DNA from: Wujia chipingensis | GTDB lineage: Bacteria > Bacillota > Clostridia > Lachnospirales > Lachnospiraceae | Direction: 5' to 3' | DNA length: 64,000 bases | Assembly (NCBI RefSeq): GCF_014337155.1 | Contig: NZ_CP060632.1 | Location: 62,001 to 126,000, forward strand | Translations under genes and position numbers: made by a program | Shown here: one piece after another, positions 44,107 to 55,000 of the stretch | Layout: the number at the start of each line of letters is the position of its first letter | Position numbering within the stretch: position 1 is the first letter of the stretch | The notes under the pieces: generated by a model | Told to the model about the DNA's origin: nothing | Databases searched by the model: none | The model's input: only the letters and a program-made list of their open reading frames with translations

Positions 44107-44197
44107 AATGGTATAATAAGCATTATATAGGCTGTGTTCACACAAGCCGGAATAATGCGGAAAACACATTATAAATTCGTCAAAGAAGGTGAAACAG

Positions 44198-44416
44198 ATG
44201 TCAAGACTGAAGACTCCGAAAAAACCGAAGAAGGCAAAGCCTGCGAAATCACTTTACAGAGAACCTGCAAAGCGTATGTCGCGCAAAGAGCGGAAGCTTA
44301 AGGAAAAACGAAGAAAGCAGATAAATAAGCATATTGATCATGCTATGGGATTTATAGCAATTGCTTTATGCACCGTTTCAGCAATCTTGGACGTAAAGAA
44401 CAACAAAGACTCATAA
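44198..44416 (+). CDS. Small basic protein with C-terminal membrane helix
   Basis: 72 residues from the ATG at 44198 (GAAGGTGAAACAG upstream). Residues 1-48 contain about 20 Lys and Arg with PKKPKKAKPAK repeats. A hydrophobic stretch (about 50-64, MGFIAIALCTVSAIL) follows, then a short polar end. It lies 36 bp before ptb. It could be a tail-anchored nucleic acid-binding protein; no family is recognised. Confidence 0.55.
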   Translation: MSRLKTPKKPKKAKPAKSLYREPAKRMSRKERKLKEKRRKQINKHIDHAMGFIAIALCTVSAILDVKNNKDS

Positions 44417-44452
44417 AAAGAGGATGGAAGAGGAAAGGAAGAGAACAGAACA

Positions 44453-45370
44453 ATGAAGAATTTTGAAGGATTACTTGAGCAGATTAAATCATGCAGCAAG
44501 AAGAAGCTTGCCGTAGCTGTTGCACAGGATGATGCAGTCCTTGAAGCAGTAAAGGCAGCAAAGGATAAAGATATCGCGGATGCGATTCTGGTCGGAGATG
44601 CTGATAAGATCAAGAAAATCGCTGCAAGCATGGATATGAGTTTAGAGGGTTTTGAGATTATTGACGTGAAGGATCCGACAGAAGCAGCTCTTACAGCAGT
44701 AAAGCTTGTACATGATGGAGAGGCAGATATGTACATGAAGGGTCTCATTGACACAAAGGGATTCCTGAAGAGTGTACTCAATAAGGAAGTGGGACTTAGA
44801 ACCGGTAAGGCTTTGTCACATGTATGTCTGTTTGAGATTGAAGGCTTCGAGAAGATGTTCTTCCTGACTGATGTTGCATTTATTCCATACCCAACATTGG
44901 AGGACAAGGTGGATATTATCAGCAACACAGTTGCAGTTGCACATGCATGTGGTATCGAGTGTCCAAAGGTAGCTCCGCTTGCAGCGGTAGAGGTAGTAAA
45001 TCCGAAGATGCCTGTTACAGTAGACGCAGCTGAGCTTACAAAGATGAATGAAGAGGGTAAGATTACAGGCTGTATCGTGGACGGACCGCTTTCCATGGAC
45101 CTTGCAATTGATCCGGAAGCTGCAAAGCATAAGGGAGCAACGAACCGTAAGATTGTCGGTGATGCAGATATCTTACTGTTCCCGGACATTCACGCAGGTA
45201 ATATCACATACAAGACACTGGTTCACACAGCAAAGGTTAAGAATGGCTGTATCTTAACAGGTACAAAGGCACCGGTTATCCTGACATCCCGTTCCGATAC
45301 ATTTGAGACAAAGGTAAATTCCATTGCCCTTGCAGCAATCGTTGCTGAAAACTTAAAGAAAAACAAATAA
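44453..45370 (+). CDS. ptb: Phosphate butyryltransferase
   Basis: 305 residues of the phosphate acetyl/butyryltransferase fold. It contains DMYMKGLIDTKGFLKSVLN, VAFIPYPTLEDKVDI, CIVDGPLSMDLAI and GDADILLFPDIHAGNITYK, typical of Ptb rather than Pta. It converts butyryl-CoA and phosphate to butyryl-phosphate. The kinase buk follows 33 bp later. Together they yield butyrate and ATP, the fermentation end step in some Lachnospiraceae. Confidence 0.92.
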   Translation: MKNFEGLLEQIKSCSKKKLAVAVAQDDAVLEAVKAAKDKDIADAILVGDADKIKKIAASMDMSLEGFEIIDVKDPTEAALTAVKLVHDGEADMYMKGLIDTKGFLKSVLNKEVGLRTGKALSHVCLFEIEGFEKMFFLTDVAFIPYPTLEDKVDIISNTVAVAHACGIECPKVAPLAAVEVVNPKMPVTVDAAELTKMNEEGKITGCIVDGPLSMDLAIDPEAAKHKGATNRKIVGDADILLFPDIHAGNITYKTLVHTAKVKNGCILTGTKAPVILTSRSDTFETKVNSIALAAIVAENLKKNK

Positions 45371-45403
45371 ATTATAAGCATAAATAAGCAGGAGGATAAT
45401 AAA

Positions 45404-46471
45404 ATGAGTTATAAGTCATTGATCATCAATCCGGGTTCTACATCTACAAAGATTGGTGTATTTGAAGATGAGACATTGTTGTTCGAGGAGACACTGCGTC
45501 ATTCGACTGAGGAGATTGCACAGTACGATTCGATCGTTGCACAGAAGGATTTCCGTAAGGATGTCATCGCTAAGGTTTTAGCTGAGAATAATTTCGATAT
45601 TAAGACACTGGATGTTGTTGTAGGCCGTGGTGGTCTGCTTAAGCCAATTCCGGGTGGTACATACACAGTTACCGATGAGCTGGTAAAGGACTTGGTAGAG
45701 GCAAAGCGTGGCGAGCATGCATCAAACCTCGGTGGTATCCTGGCAAAGGATTTCGCTGATGAGCTTGGAATCCCTGCTTATATCGTAGACCCGGTTGTTG
45801 TTGACGAGTTACAGGATGTTGCAAGACTTTCCGGACATCCGGAGCTTCCTAGAACAAGTATCTTCCATGCATTAAATCAGAAGGCAGTTGCAAAGCGTTA
45901 TGCAAAGGAAGTTGGTAAGAAGTACGAGGATTTGAACCTCATCGTTGTTCATATGGGTGGCGGTGTATCTGTAGGTGCCCATACAGGTGGTAAGGTTGTA
46001 GATGTATTTAATGCATTGGATGGCGATGGTGCATTCTCTCCGGAGCGTGCCGGTGGTGTTCCAAACGGCGAGCTGGTTCGTCTGTGCTACTCAGGCAAGT
46101 ACACAGAGAAGGAAATGATCAAGCAGCTTGTCGGTAAGGCAGGATTTAATGCATACTGCGGTTCCAACGATGCAAGAGACATCGAGGCTATGGCTAAGAA
46201 TGGTGACAAGCATGCACAGCTTGTATTCGATGCATTCTTATATCAGGTATCGAAGGATATCGGAGCACAGGCAGCGGTTCTCTCCGGTAAGGTTGATCAG
46301 ATCATCCTGACAGGCGGTATTGCATATGGCAAGTATGCAACGGAAGAGATCACAAAGAGAGTACAGTTCATCGCACCGGTTACCGTATACGGTGGCGAGG
46401 ACGAGCTTCTTGCTCTGGCACAGGGCGCACTTCGTGTATTAAATGGCGAGGAAGAAGCAAAGGTTTACTAA
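45404..46471 (+). CDS. buk: Butyrate kinase
   Basis: 355 residues of the ASKHA acetate/butyrate kinase family. It starts [19 protein letters not shown], and carries [20 protein letters not shown] and [19 protein letters not shown]. It transfers the phosphate of butyryl-phosphate to ADP. The ribosome site is AGGAGGATAATAAA. Many gut butyrate producers lack it and use butyryl-CoA:acetate CoA-transferase instead. Confidence 0.95.
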   Translation: MSYKSLIINPGSTSTKIGVFEDETLLFEETLRHSTEEIAQYDSIVAQKDFRKDVIAKVLAENNFDIKTLDVVVGRGGLLKPIPGGTYTVTDELVKDLVEAKRGEHASNLGGILAKDFADELGIPAYIVDPVVVDELQDVARLSGHPELPRTSIFHALNQKAVAKRYAKEVGKKYEDLNLIVVHMGGGVSVGAHTGGKVVDVFNALDGDGAFSPERAGGVPNGELVRLCYSGKYTEKEMIKQLVGKAGFNAYCGSNDARDIEAMAKNGDKHAQLVFDAFLYQVSKDIGAQAAVLSGKVDQIILTGGIAYGKYATEEITKRVQFIAPVTVYGGEDELLALAQGALRVLNGEEEAKVY

Positions 46472-46498
46472 GCGTAGACATATAGTTGGAGGGATAGA

Positions 46499-48991
46499 AT
46501 GGACGAAAATAACACACAGCAGCCGGGGGGATTCCCGGATACGACTGGATATGTGAATCCACAGCAGCCGGATACGACCGGATATATGAATCCACCACAG
46601 TCAGACATGACTGGATATGCAAATCCGCAACAGCCGGATATGACTGGATATTACGGACAACAGCCGGGACAGCCGGACATGACTGGATACTACGGACAGC
46701 AGCCGGGACAGCCGGACATGACTGGATACTACGGACAGCAGCCGGGACAGCCGGACATGACTGGATATTACGGGCAGCAGCCGGGACAGCCGGACATGAC
46801 TGGATATTACGGACAGCAGCCGATGCAACCACAGACAGGCGGTAAGAAACCGAAGAAGCCAATGACAAAGGGCAAGCTGGGCGCATTGATCGGTGCTGGC
46901 GTTGCAATCGTTGCACTGGTTGTATGTGGCGTCATTTTCCTTCCAAAGCTTTTTAAGTCGGACAAGGAAGTCGTATTAGATGCGATGGAAGAGACATTTT
47001 CTTCCTACAGCACTGGCGGAGAGAGAAACGATGTAGTCGGATTCGATGAGGTGATGAAGGCGTATAATGAGAAAGGTGGAGATAGCAGTCTCAACCTGAC
47101 ATTTAACGCTGGTGAAGGTGAAAATGCTTACGCAATCGGTTGGAATCAGAATAACGCAGTGGATCAGAAAAATAAGAAGCTTTCTGCAGATGGCGCGATA
47201 ACGATCGGAGGCGATGATCTTCTGTCGTATGAGGTTTTTGGCGATGAAGATACGATGACAGTCGGTATACCGGAGTTGCTTGCAGGTTATCTTGTATACC
47301 CGGCGGACGATCCGATGGGCGCGCTTGCGAATTCACCAGCTGGACAGTCACTTGGTCTGGACGCATCGGCACTTGCCGGATACAGTTTAAACGCATTTGC
47401 ATCTGGTTCTGATGGATCAGGTCTTACAAGTGGATATGTGAGTGCGCTGGAGACAATCTGGGATGCTGCAGAATTTAAGAAGCAGGGAAGTGCCAAGATC
47501 ACAGTCAATGGCGAGAATGTAACAGCCAAGGAATATTATGTGACATGGGCAAAGGAAGATCTGCAGGATGCGTGTGTATCTGCGATCGATGGTTTGACAG
47601 AAGCGGTAACAGGTTCGCAGGATACGCTTGATCAGCTTGGTATGAGTGCAGACGACTATACATATTATATGGATCAGTTGAAAGCGGCTGTGCCAAGTGT
47701 CATTAAGCATGATCTGTGTGTGAAAGTATATGTGAAGGGCAAGAGAGCTGTTAAGATCACATGTAGCGATAAGATCAACATCTTGAATATGGTGAAGATC
47801 GATTATGATTTTTGGCTGGATGCTGGTAAGGATGATCTGTCAGGAAACTTAAGTTTTGATGTGTCAGACACTTCCGTTGGCGTGAAGTTCGAGGCACATG
47901 ATATCAGCGGAAATACATATGGAAATGTAAAGGCATTTGCCGGTGACAAGGAGATTGGACTGGATTTCACAAAGGATGTTGTAGAGTCTGGTGATACAGT
48001 TACGACAAAGGTAAAGATCTCCGCTTCTTCGTACCTGTCTGTTGACTGGGAGAAGACATTTAACAAGGCGGACAATACATTTGAGAATACGGTTAATGCC
48101 AATATTGTAGGCGCAGATACCTATGTGTTTAATTACAAGGGTGCTTACAAAGACATCAACAAGGGTGTCGGCTATACTGTGGCGATTGATTCGTTCGAGC
48201 TGAAGGCAGCCAACCAGACGCTCTGCAATGGAAGTATTGATACAACGATCGATACATCGAAGATTTCTGTACAGGAGATGGATGCAAGCAAAAAGGTGTA
48301 TGATCTTGCAACCATGACAGAGGACGATCTGCAGACATTTGGTGAAGAAAGCCAGAAGTTGATGGATGCTTGGGTAGAGCGTTTATCTGACAATACAGCA
48401 TTTGTAAATCTGATAAATGCATTGAACAGTCTGTTTGGAACAAATTCCGATCTGCTTAATCAGGTGGAAGAGGATATCGACGAAGACACAGCTACCTATA
48501 GCGATGCAGATTTCAGCGACGATAATACAGATGAGATTACCCTCGATAATGCATCAGTTATGACCTATGATGGAAGTGCGAAATACAAGATCAAGGGATG
48601 TATCGATGGATTTAACTTCGAGTATGCGAATGAGTATGGTGTTATGTTTGAGACAGAGCAGGTATCTACGATACAGTATGGGTTATATACTGCAGAATCT
48701 GCATCCGACGCATTGGATTCTGTCTATTATGATATGTCCAACATCGACAGCTACGAGATTCTGGATACACAGTTAAACCAGACAGCAAAAGTAGAAGACA
48801 AGGATGTGCTTTATAACGTACAGACTTATAACGCATTCCAGATGAAATGTATGGATGTTACAGCCGTGATCGAAGTAGAACCGGGTGTGTTCCTGAGTAT
48901 GGAAGCAAGCATCTATCTGGATGACGATGACTATACTGTGGAGCAGCTGTTGCAGGCACTGGAATCCAAGTACTATGAGAAGATACAGTAA
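46499..48991 (+). CDS. Single-pass membrane protein with N-terminal Gln/Pro/Tyr repeats
   Basis: 830 residues. Residues 1-115 are tandem repeats built on QQPGQPDMTGYYG (13 residues), preceded by shorter NPQQPDMTGY units. A Lys-rich stretch then leads to one membrane helix (about 130-152). The rest is a large extracytoplasmic region without Cys motifs, rich in Asp, Gly and Ser, with beta-like VKVYVKGKRAVKITCSDKI. The repeat resembles cytoplasmic low-complexity tails in Lachnospiraceae surface proteins. The start has GGAGGGATAGA upstream. Function unknown. Confidence 0.75.
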   Translation: MDENNTQQPGGFPDTTGYVNPQQPDTTGYMNPPQSDMTGYANPQQPDMTGYYGQQPGQPDMTGYYGQQPGQPDMTGYYGQQPGQPDMTGYYGQQPGQPDMTGYYGQQPMQPQTGGKKPKKPMTKGKLGALIGAGVAIVALVVCGVIFLPKLFKSDKEVVLDAMEETFSSYSTGGERNDVVGFDEVMKAYNEKGGDSSLNLTFNAGEGENAYAIGWNQNNAVDQKNKKLSADGAITIGGDDLLSYEVFGDEDTMTVGIPELLAGYLVYPADDPMGALANSPAGQSLGLDASALAGYSLNAFASGSDGSGLTSGYVSALETIWDAAEFKKQGSAKITVNGENVTAKEYYVTWAKEDLQDACVSAIDGLTEAVTGSQDTLDQLGMSADDYTYYMDQLKAAVPSVIKHDLCVKVYVKGKRAVKITCSDKINILNMVKIDYDFWLDAGKDDLSGNLSFDVSDTSVGVKFEAHDISGNTYGNVKAFAGDKEIGLDFTKDVVESGDTVTTKVKISASSYLSVDWEKTFNKADNTFENTVNANIVGADTYVFNYKGAYKDINKGVGYTVAIDSFELKAANQTLCNGSIDTTIDTSKISVQEMDASKKVYDLATMTEDDLQTFGEESQKLMDAWVERLSDNTAFVNLINALNSLFGTNSDLLNQVEEDIDEDTATYSDADFSDDNTDEITLDNASVMTYDGSAKYKIKGCIDGFNFEYANEYGVMFETEQVSTIQYGLYTAESASDALDSVYYDMSNIDSYEILDTQLNQTAKVEDKDVLYNVQTYNAFQMKCMDVTAVIEVEPGVFLSMEASIYLDDDDYTVEQLLQALESKYYEKIQ
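46641..46830 (+). repeat. 39-bp tandem repeat within the membrane protein gene
   Basis: Nearly identical 39-bp units begin at 46641, 46680, 46719, 46758 and 46797 (the last partial), each coding TGYYGQQPGQPDM. Differences are mostly synonymous (CAA/CAG, TAT/TAC). Array length can change by whole units without a frameshift. Confidence 0.9.
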
Positions 48992-49008
48992 AAATAGAGG
49001 AAAATTAT

Positions 49009-49791
49009 ATGATTCGTTATTGTAAGATCAAACATTGTATCATCGGCTTTGACCGGCCGAAGATCTGTGTGCCGCTGGTCGGACGGTCGGCGGAGGAGAT
49101 CATAGCGCAGGCGGATCAGATAAGACAGTCACAGAGAAGCTCTGCCATTGATATGGTGGAGCTTCGTGGCGATTATCTGGATATTTTGCCTGACTATGAA
49201 GTGTTAGATAGATTGCTTGCGAAGGTAGCAGAGATTCTGCCAGAAAAAGTGTTGTTATTTACGATCCGGAGTGAAGCGGAGGGCGGCGAGAAGCTTGCCT
49301 TTACCACGCCGACGATCTACGAGATCAACCGGCACGTGATCGAAGGGCATCTGGCGGATATGGTAGACATCGAATTATTCTCCGGGGCAGAGCAGGCAGA
49401 GGAAATGATCGGGATCGCAAAGGAAAAAGGGGTAAAGATCATCATGTCAAATCATGATTTCCAGACCACACCGGATGCATCCACGATCGTGAACCGGCTG
49501 CGCAGTATGCAGGATCTTGGCGCGGATGTTGCAAAGATTGCTGTGATGCCGGAGAATAAAATGCATGTGGTGAATCTGCTTGCTGCAACGGCTATGATGC
49601 AGGAAGCGTATGCAGAGGTACCGGTTGTCACGATGTCGATGGGGAAGATGGGGGCAATCAGCCGGATCAGCGGTCAGGTGTTCGGCAGTGCAATCACATT
49701 TGCAAGCTTTGCGGAGGCATCGGCACCCGGGCAGATTCCGGTTGACAAGATGGACGAAGCACTTACATTGATAGAGAAATATTGTAACTAG
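49009..49791 (+). CDS. aroD: Type I 3-dehydroquinate dehydratase
   Basis: 260 residues. It contains VELRGDYLD, LLFTIRSEAEGGE, IMSNHDFQTTPD (the catalytic His), VAKIAVMPENK (the Schiff-base Lys) and VTMSMGKMGAISRI. It dehydrates 3-dehydroquinate in the shikimate pathway. No other aro gene is in the window. The ribosome site is GAGGAAAATTAT. Confidence 0.95.
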   Translation: MIRYCKIKHCIIGFDRPKICVPLVGRSAEEIIAQADQIRQSQRSSAIDMVELRGDYLDILPDYEVLDRLLAKVAEILPEKVLLFTIRSEAEGGEKLAFTTPTIYEINRHVIEGHLADMVDIELFSGAEQAEEMIGIAKEKGVKIIMSNHDFQTTPDASTIVNRLRSMQDLGADVAKIAVMPENKMHVVNLLAATAMMQEAYAEVPVVTMSMGKMGAISRISGQVFGSAITFASFAEASAPGQIPVDKMDEALTLIEKYCN

Positions 49792-49800
49792 GGGACAAGA

Positions 49801-49837
49801 AAGCAGAAAGACAGGAGGAGGTTTTTCTGCTTTTTAT
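49801..49837 (+). terminator. Terminator of aroD
   Basis: AAGCAGAAA (49801-49809) pairs with TTTCTGCTT (49824-49832), followed by TTTTTATTT. Confidence 0.8.
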
Positions 49838-49853
49838 TTACGAGGGGGAGAAT

Positions 49854-50672
49854 GTGTTGAGGGAAAGAAAAATTGTGTTGTTTGTCATGGGGGATGAAGA
49901 GATATTAGAACGTAGTCGTATGGTTGTAAGTCAGTTAGCGCTGGAATATTCTGTGAAGATTGTCAGAAATTATAGTGCGGCCTATAAGATTATTGTAGAG
50001 CATCAGGTTGATGTAATGGTGTGCGGGCCAGCGGAGGAGCAGTTTCACCAGAATATTGTAGATGCATACCGGTTTATGGAGTCCGCGCGCAGGTTGAAGC
50101 GTTATCGGGATACGCCTATGATATTGATATCTGACGTGGAAGATCCGAATGGTTATTGTGATAGGGAGCTGTGTTGTTTTGCGGTAATTGATACTTTGTC
50201 GCTCGAACATCGGTTGTGTGAAACACTTGTACAGGCTCTGGAGGAACTCTGGTGCACGAGTCCGCACACATGTCCGATGCTGCGGCAGGATAAAATAGAG
50301 GCACGAATGCTGTATATCCAGAACCAGAATGTGATATACCCGATCCAATGTGCCAAGGTCAGTCATATACTGGCATCTAACCGGTCGATGGAGGTCTGTC
50401 TGAATAATGGTGGGAAATATCCTGTGAGATATGTTACCCTGCAACAGCTTCTGGAGGCTGCCGATGTATGGTACTTCCTGCAATGTTCCCGCAGTGGAAT
50501 CATTAATGCAAACTATGTACGCAATATTGATTATACAAACCGCGTTATTACGATGTGCAATTCGGATCAGATTGCAATTGGATCGACGTATGTGAGGTCG
50601 CTGCATGAACAGTTTCCGACGATGCAGGAGTTATGGCAGCGGAGACAGAATCGTTGTATGTTTTTTGAATGA
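49854..50672 (+). CDS. LytTR-domain regulator with degenerate receiver
   Basis: 272 residues starting at a GTG eight bases after GAGGGGGAG. The first 115 residues fold like a receiver (VLFVMGDEEI, then AYKIIVEHQVDVMVCGP), but the position of the phospho-acceptor Asp is replaced by Cys-Gly-Pro, so phosphorylation is unlikely. The C-terminal LytTR domain (about 160-262) reads KYPVRYVTLQQLL and RSGIINANYVRNIDY. No kinase gene is adjacent. It may be controlled by ligand, redox or another protein. Confidence 0.75.
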   Translation: MLRERKIVLFVMGDEEILERSRMVVSQLALEYSVKIVRNYSAAYKIIVEHQVDVMVCGPAEEQFHQNIVDAYRFMESARRLKRYRDTPMILISDVEDPNGYCDRELCCFAVIDTLSLEHRLCETLVQALEELWCTSPHTCPMLRQDKIEARMLYIQNQNVIYPIQCAKVSHILASNRSMEVCLNNGGKYPVRYVTLQQLLEAADVWYFLQCSRSGIINANYVRNIDYTNRVITMCNSDQIAIGSTYVRSLHEQFPTMQELWQRRQNRCMFFE

Positions 50673-50702
50673 ACCGGCAAACATATATATGAATGGAAAT
50701 TA

Positions 50703-50743
50703 AAACACCGGACAAGGAGAAGCGTTCTCTCTGTCCGGTGTTT
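50703..50743. terminator. Bidirectional terminator
   Basis: AAACACCGGACA (50703-50714) pairs perfectly with TGTCCGGTGTTT (50732-50743), with an inner GAGA/TCTC stem. It serves the LytTR gene (+) and the oxidoreductase (-). Confidence 0.92.
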
Positions 50744-50785
50744 GTTAAATGTGCGCCTGGCAGCGTGCGTTACTAACGGAAATGA

Positions 50786-51766
50786 TTATTCCATCGGATA
50801 TTTGATCTGCCATGTATTTCTCAGTGAGTCGCAGATCTGCATGATGCGGAGTGTCTCTGCATGCGGCATCTCCGGGCATTCGGTCTGACCAACGATGATG
50901 GCATCTCTGGCAGCGATAAACTCGAATTCATAACCGGTTGTCTGCTTGTCCGGTTTCTTTGTCTCAAGCACAAGCTTGTGATCCTGATTGTAAATACGGA
51001 ATGTCTCCGGACAGTTGATGTTGTCAATCTCGATATATCCGCGGTCACCATAGATTTTTGCATTGTTGTCAGGCTGGTACATCATTGTGACAAATGCGTT
51101 TGCACATCTGCCACCTTTGTATGAAATCTGCAATGCTTCCTGCGCATCCACGCCTGTGTCAAGCTTGGCACAGGTAGAACCGATCATCGGAGGTTCGCTG
51201 CCATAGATCATGGAGATCAGATTGAGCGGATATACACCAAGATCAAGCAGTGCACCACCGGCAAGCTCCGGCTTGGTCAGCCGTTCTTCTCTCAAAAGGG
51301 AATAACCGAGGGAACAGGTAATGTTGTTCACACGTCCAATCGCACCCTTCTGGATGTACTCTGCCATCAGGCGGTACATTGGCATGAAACGAATCCACAT
51401 TGCTTCGCCGCAGAACAGGTTCTTCTCTTTTGCAAGGTTCAGAACTTCCTCGGTTGTAGCGGCATTGTAAGAAAATGCTTTCTCGACAAGCACTGGTTTT
51501 CCTGCATTCAGACAAAGTTTTGCGTGCTCTGCATGATGGGAATGAGGGGTTGCGATGTAGATGAGTTCGACATCCGGATCCGCCACAAGTTCCTCATAAG
51601 AACCATAGTATTTTGTAACGCCATGTTCTTTGGCAAATGCTGCTGCTTTTTCTGTATCGCGGGAAGCAATCGCGTATGCTTCGAATGCATCCAAATCCTT
51701 TAATGTATCTGCAATAACACCGGCAATCTTTCCGGCACCCATAATTCCAACTTTAAAATTGATCAT
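50786..51766 (-). CDS. Gfo/Idh/MocA family oxidoreductase
   Basis: 326 residues from the ATG at 51766, preceded by AAGGAGTTTCAT (the frame is open 49 codons further, without a ribosome site). NAD(P)-binding GIMGAGKIAGVIADTL at 7-22; the family motif VLVEKAFSYNAATTEEV carries EKAF in place of EKP. Further motifs are ALLDLGVYPLNLI and PHSHHAEHAKLCL. It probably oxidises or reduces a sugar, inositol or dihydrodiol; no neighbour indicates which. Confidence 0.9.
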   Translation of the reverse strand: MINFKVGIMGAGKIAGVIADTLKDLDAFEAYAIASRDTEKAAAFAKEHGVTKYYGSYEELVADPDVELIYIATPHSHHAEHAKLCLNAGKPVLVEKAFSYNAATTEEVLNLAKEKNLFCGEAMWIRFMPMYRLMAEYIQKGAIGRVNNITCSLGYSLLREERLTKPELAGGALLDLGVYPLNLISMIYGSEPPMIGSTCAKLDTGVDAQEALQISYKGGRCANAFVTMMYQPDNNAKIYGDRGYIEIDNINCPETFRIYNQDHKLVLETKKPDKQTTGYEFEFIAARDAIIVGQTECPEMPHAETLRIMQICDSLRNTWQIKYPME

Positions 51767-51925
51767 ATGAAACTCCTTCCGTGTCAGCTTTTGACGATCT
51801 GCGTTTATTATACCAAAATTACAGTCGTATGTCATTTCCTTTTTACAAAAATGAAGGAGCAAGTTTTCACGGAATGGATAACAAAATATATTTATAACTG
51901 GCGGAAGTGACATGGCAGGGTTTTA

Positions 51926-51955
51926 TTGACATTTTCGTGGGTTATGCGTTATACT
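51926..51955 (+). promoter_or_regulatory. Promoter of ileS
   Basis: TTGACA (51926-51931) and TATACT (51950-51955), 18-bp spacer, 100 bp before ileS. The leader is too short for a T-box and none is seen. Confidence 0.75.
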
Positions 51956-52055
51956 GAAAACTTGGATAGGTCTGTGAATCAGACGGAAATCTATTTTTAT
52001 GACAGATACAGATATGCATGAAAATCAAACATAATAAGAAAGGAAATATAGAAGT

Positions 52056-55000
52056 ATGTACGAAAAGGTTTCTACAAAGCTGGACTTCACCAGCCGGGAA
52101 GAAAAAGTACTCAAGTTCTGGAAAGAGAACGAGATCTTCGAGAAGAGTATCGAAGAGAAGAAAGACCTGCCGACTTATACATTTTATGACGGCCCTCCAA
52201 CTGCAAACGGCAAGCCGCATATCGGCCATGTGCTGACACGTGTGATCAAGGATATGATTCCGCGTTATCAGACAATGAAGGGTCATAAGATTATCCGTAA
52301 GGCCGGATGGGATACACATGGTCTTCCGGTTGAGCTTGAAATCGAGAAGGAGCTTGGTATCGATGGCAAGGAGCAGATCGAGGCGTATGGCTTAGATCCG
52401 TTTATCCGCAAATGTAAAGAGTCCGTATGGAAATACAAAGGTATGTGGGAAGAATTCTCCAACAAGGTAGGATTCTGGGCAGATATGGATAATCCGTATG
52501 TCACATATCACAATACATTTATCGAGTCCGAATGGTGGGCATTGAAGAAGATCTGGGACGACGGACTTCTCTACAAGGGATTCAAGATCGTACCTTATTG
52601 TCCACGTTGTGGAACACCGCTTTCGTCACATGAGGTAGCACAGGGGTATAAGACAGTCAAGGAACGTTCCGCTGTGGTACGTTTCAAGGTGATCGGTGAG
52701 GATGCGTATTTCCTTGCATGGACGACAACACCTTGGACACTTCCAAGTAATGTGGCACTCTGTGTGAATCCGGATGAGAACTACTGCAAGGTAAAGGCAG
52801 CAGACGGCTATACTTACTACATGGCAGAGGCTCTGCTTGACAAGGTACTTGGCGGCATGGCAGAGAAGCTTGTCAAAGAAGAGAAGATTGCAGAGGGAAC
52901 ACCTGCATATGAAATCCTCGAGACCTATAAGGGTAAGGAATTAGAGGGCAAGGAATACGAGCCGCTTTTTGAGTGCACAAAGGCGTATGTGGCAAAGCTT
53001 CCACAGAAGGGACATTACATTACATGCGATTCCTATGTAACGATGTCCGATGGTACCGGTATCGTTCATATCGCACCGGCATTTGGTGAGGACGATGCAA
53101 ACGTCGGAAGAAAATACGACCTTCCATTCGTTCAGTTTGTCGATGGCAAGGGTGATATGACAAAGGAAACACCTTACGCAGGATTATTCGTAAAGGATGC
53201 AGATAAGCCGGTACTCGTTGATCTGGAGAAGGCAGGACTTCTGTTCGACGCTCCGAAGTTTGAGCATGAGTATCCACACTGCTGGAGATGTGACACACCG
53301 CTTATCTACTATGCGAGAGATACATGGTTCATCAAGATGTCCGCAGTGAAGGACAGACTGGTGAAGAACAACAACACTGTAAACTGGATTCCGGAAGGTA
53401 TCGGTAAGGGACGTTTCGGCGCATGGCTGGAAAATGTTCAGGACTGGGGGCTGTCCCGTAACCGTTACTGGGGAACTCCACTGAATATCTGGGAGTGCTC
53501 TTGTGGTAAGCGTCATGCAATCGGTTCCATCGAGGAACTGAAATCCATGAGCGACAACTGCCCGGATGATATCGAGCTGCACCGTCCATACATTGATGCA
53601 GTGACGATCAAGTGTCCGGACTGTGGCGGCGAGATGAAGCGTGTGCCGGAGGTTATCGACTGCTGGTTCGATTCCGGTGCGATGCCATTTGCACAGTGGC
53701 ATTATCCGTTTGAGAATCAGGATATCTTCGAGGACAACTTCCCGGCTGACTTCATCAGTGAGGCGGTTGACCAGACAAGAGGATGGTTCTATTCCCTGAT
53801 GGCAATCTCCACATTGCTCTTTGACAAGGCGCCTTACAAGAATGTTATCGTGCTTGGTCACGTACAGGATAAGGACGGACAGAAGATGAGTAAGTCCAAG
53901 GGTAACGCGGTTGATCCGATGGATGCCCTGAACAAATACGGCGCAGATGCAATCCGCTGGTACTTCTACAGCAACTCCGCACCTTGGCTTCCAAACCGCT
54001 TCCATGAGGATGCAGTGGTCGAAGGCCAGAGAAAGTTCATGGGTACGCTCTGGAACACATATGCATTCTATGTACTGTATGCAAATATTGACGAGTTTGA
54101 TCCAACGAAGTATACATTGGAGTATGACAAGCTGTCCGTGATGGACAAGTGGCTGTTGTCAAAGCTTAATTCTATGGTGAAGTCCGTAGATGATAATCTG
54201 GGCAACTACCGTATTCCGGAGGCAACCAAGGCACTTGCTGAGTTTGTCGATGATATGAGTAACTGGTATGTCAGACGTTGTCGTGAGCGTTACTGGGCAA
54301 AGGATATGCCACAGGATAAGATCAATGCGTACATGACACTGTATACAGCACTTGTGACACTCTGCAAGGCTGCAGCACCGATGATTCCGTTTTTGACAGA
54401 GGATATCTATCAGAACTTAGTTCGCACGGTAGATAAGAATGCACCGGAATCTATCCACCTGTGTGACTTCCCGGAGGTAAATGAGTCCATGATCGATCCG
54501 GAGCTTGAAGCAAGCATGGATGAAGTACTGAAGGTCGTTGTATTTGGTCGTGCCGCAAGAAATACTGCGAACATCAAGTCCCGTCAGCCGATTGCAAATA
54601 TGTACATCAAGGCTGCAAAGACACTGGATGATTATTTCGTAGATATCCTGCGTGACGAGCTGAATGTGAAGAATGTAGAGTTCAAGGAAGACCTGTCTGC
54701 ATTTACCGCATACTCGTTCAAGCCACAGCTTCGTACAGTCGGACCAAAGTATGGCAAGCATCTGAATGCAATCAAGGAGTACCTTGCAAATGTCGATGGC
54801 AACAAAGCGATGAGCGAGCTCAAGGCAGACGGTGTGATCAAGTTCACAGCCGATGATACAGAGATTGCACTCGCTGAGGAAGATCTGCTGATCGATGTAG
54901 CGAAGATGGACGGATATGTGACAGAGGGCGATAACTATGTAACGGTTGTTATCGACACAACCCTGACACCGGAGCTGATCGAGGAAGGCTATGTGCGTGA

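Noticed and set aside
46601..46916. Minus-strand frames over the 39-bp repeats
   Set aside because: They are shadows of the repeated coding sequence on the plus strand, without ribosome sites.
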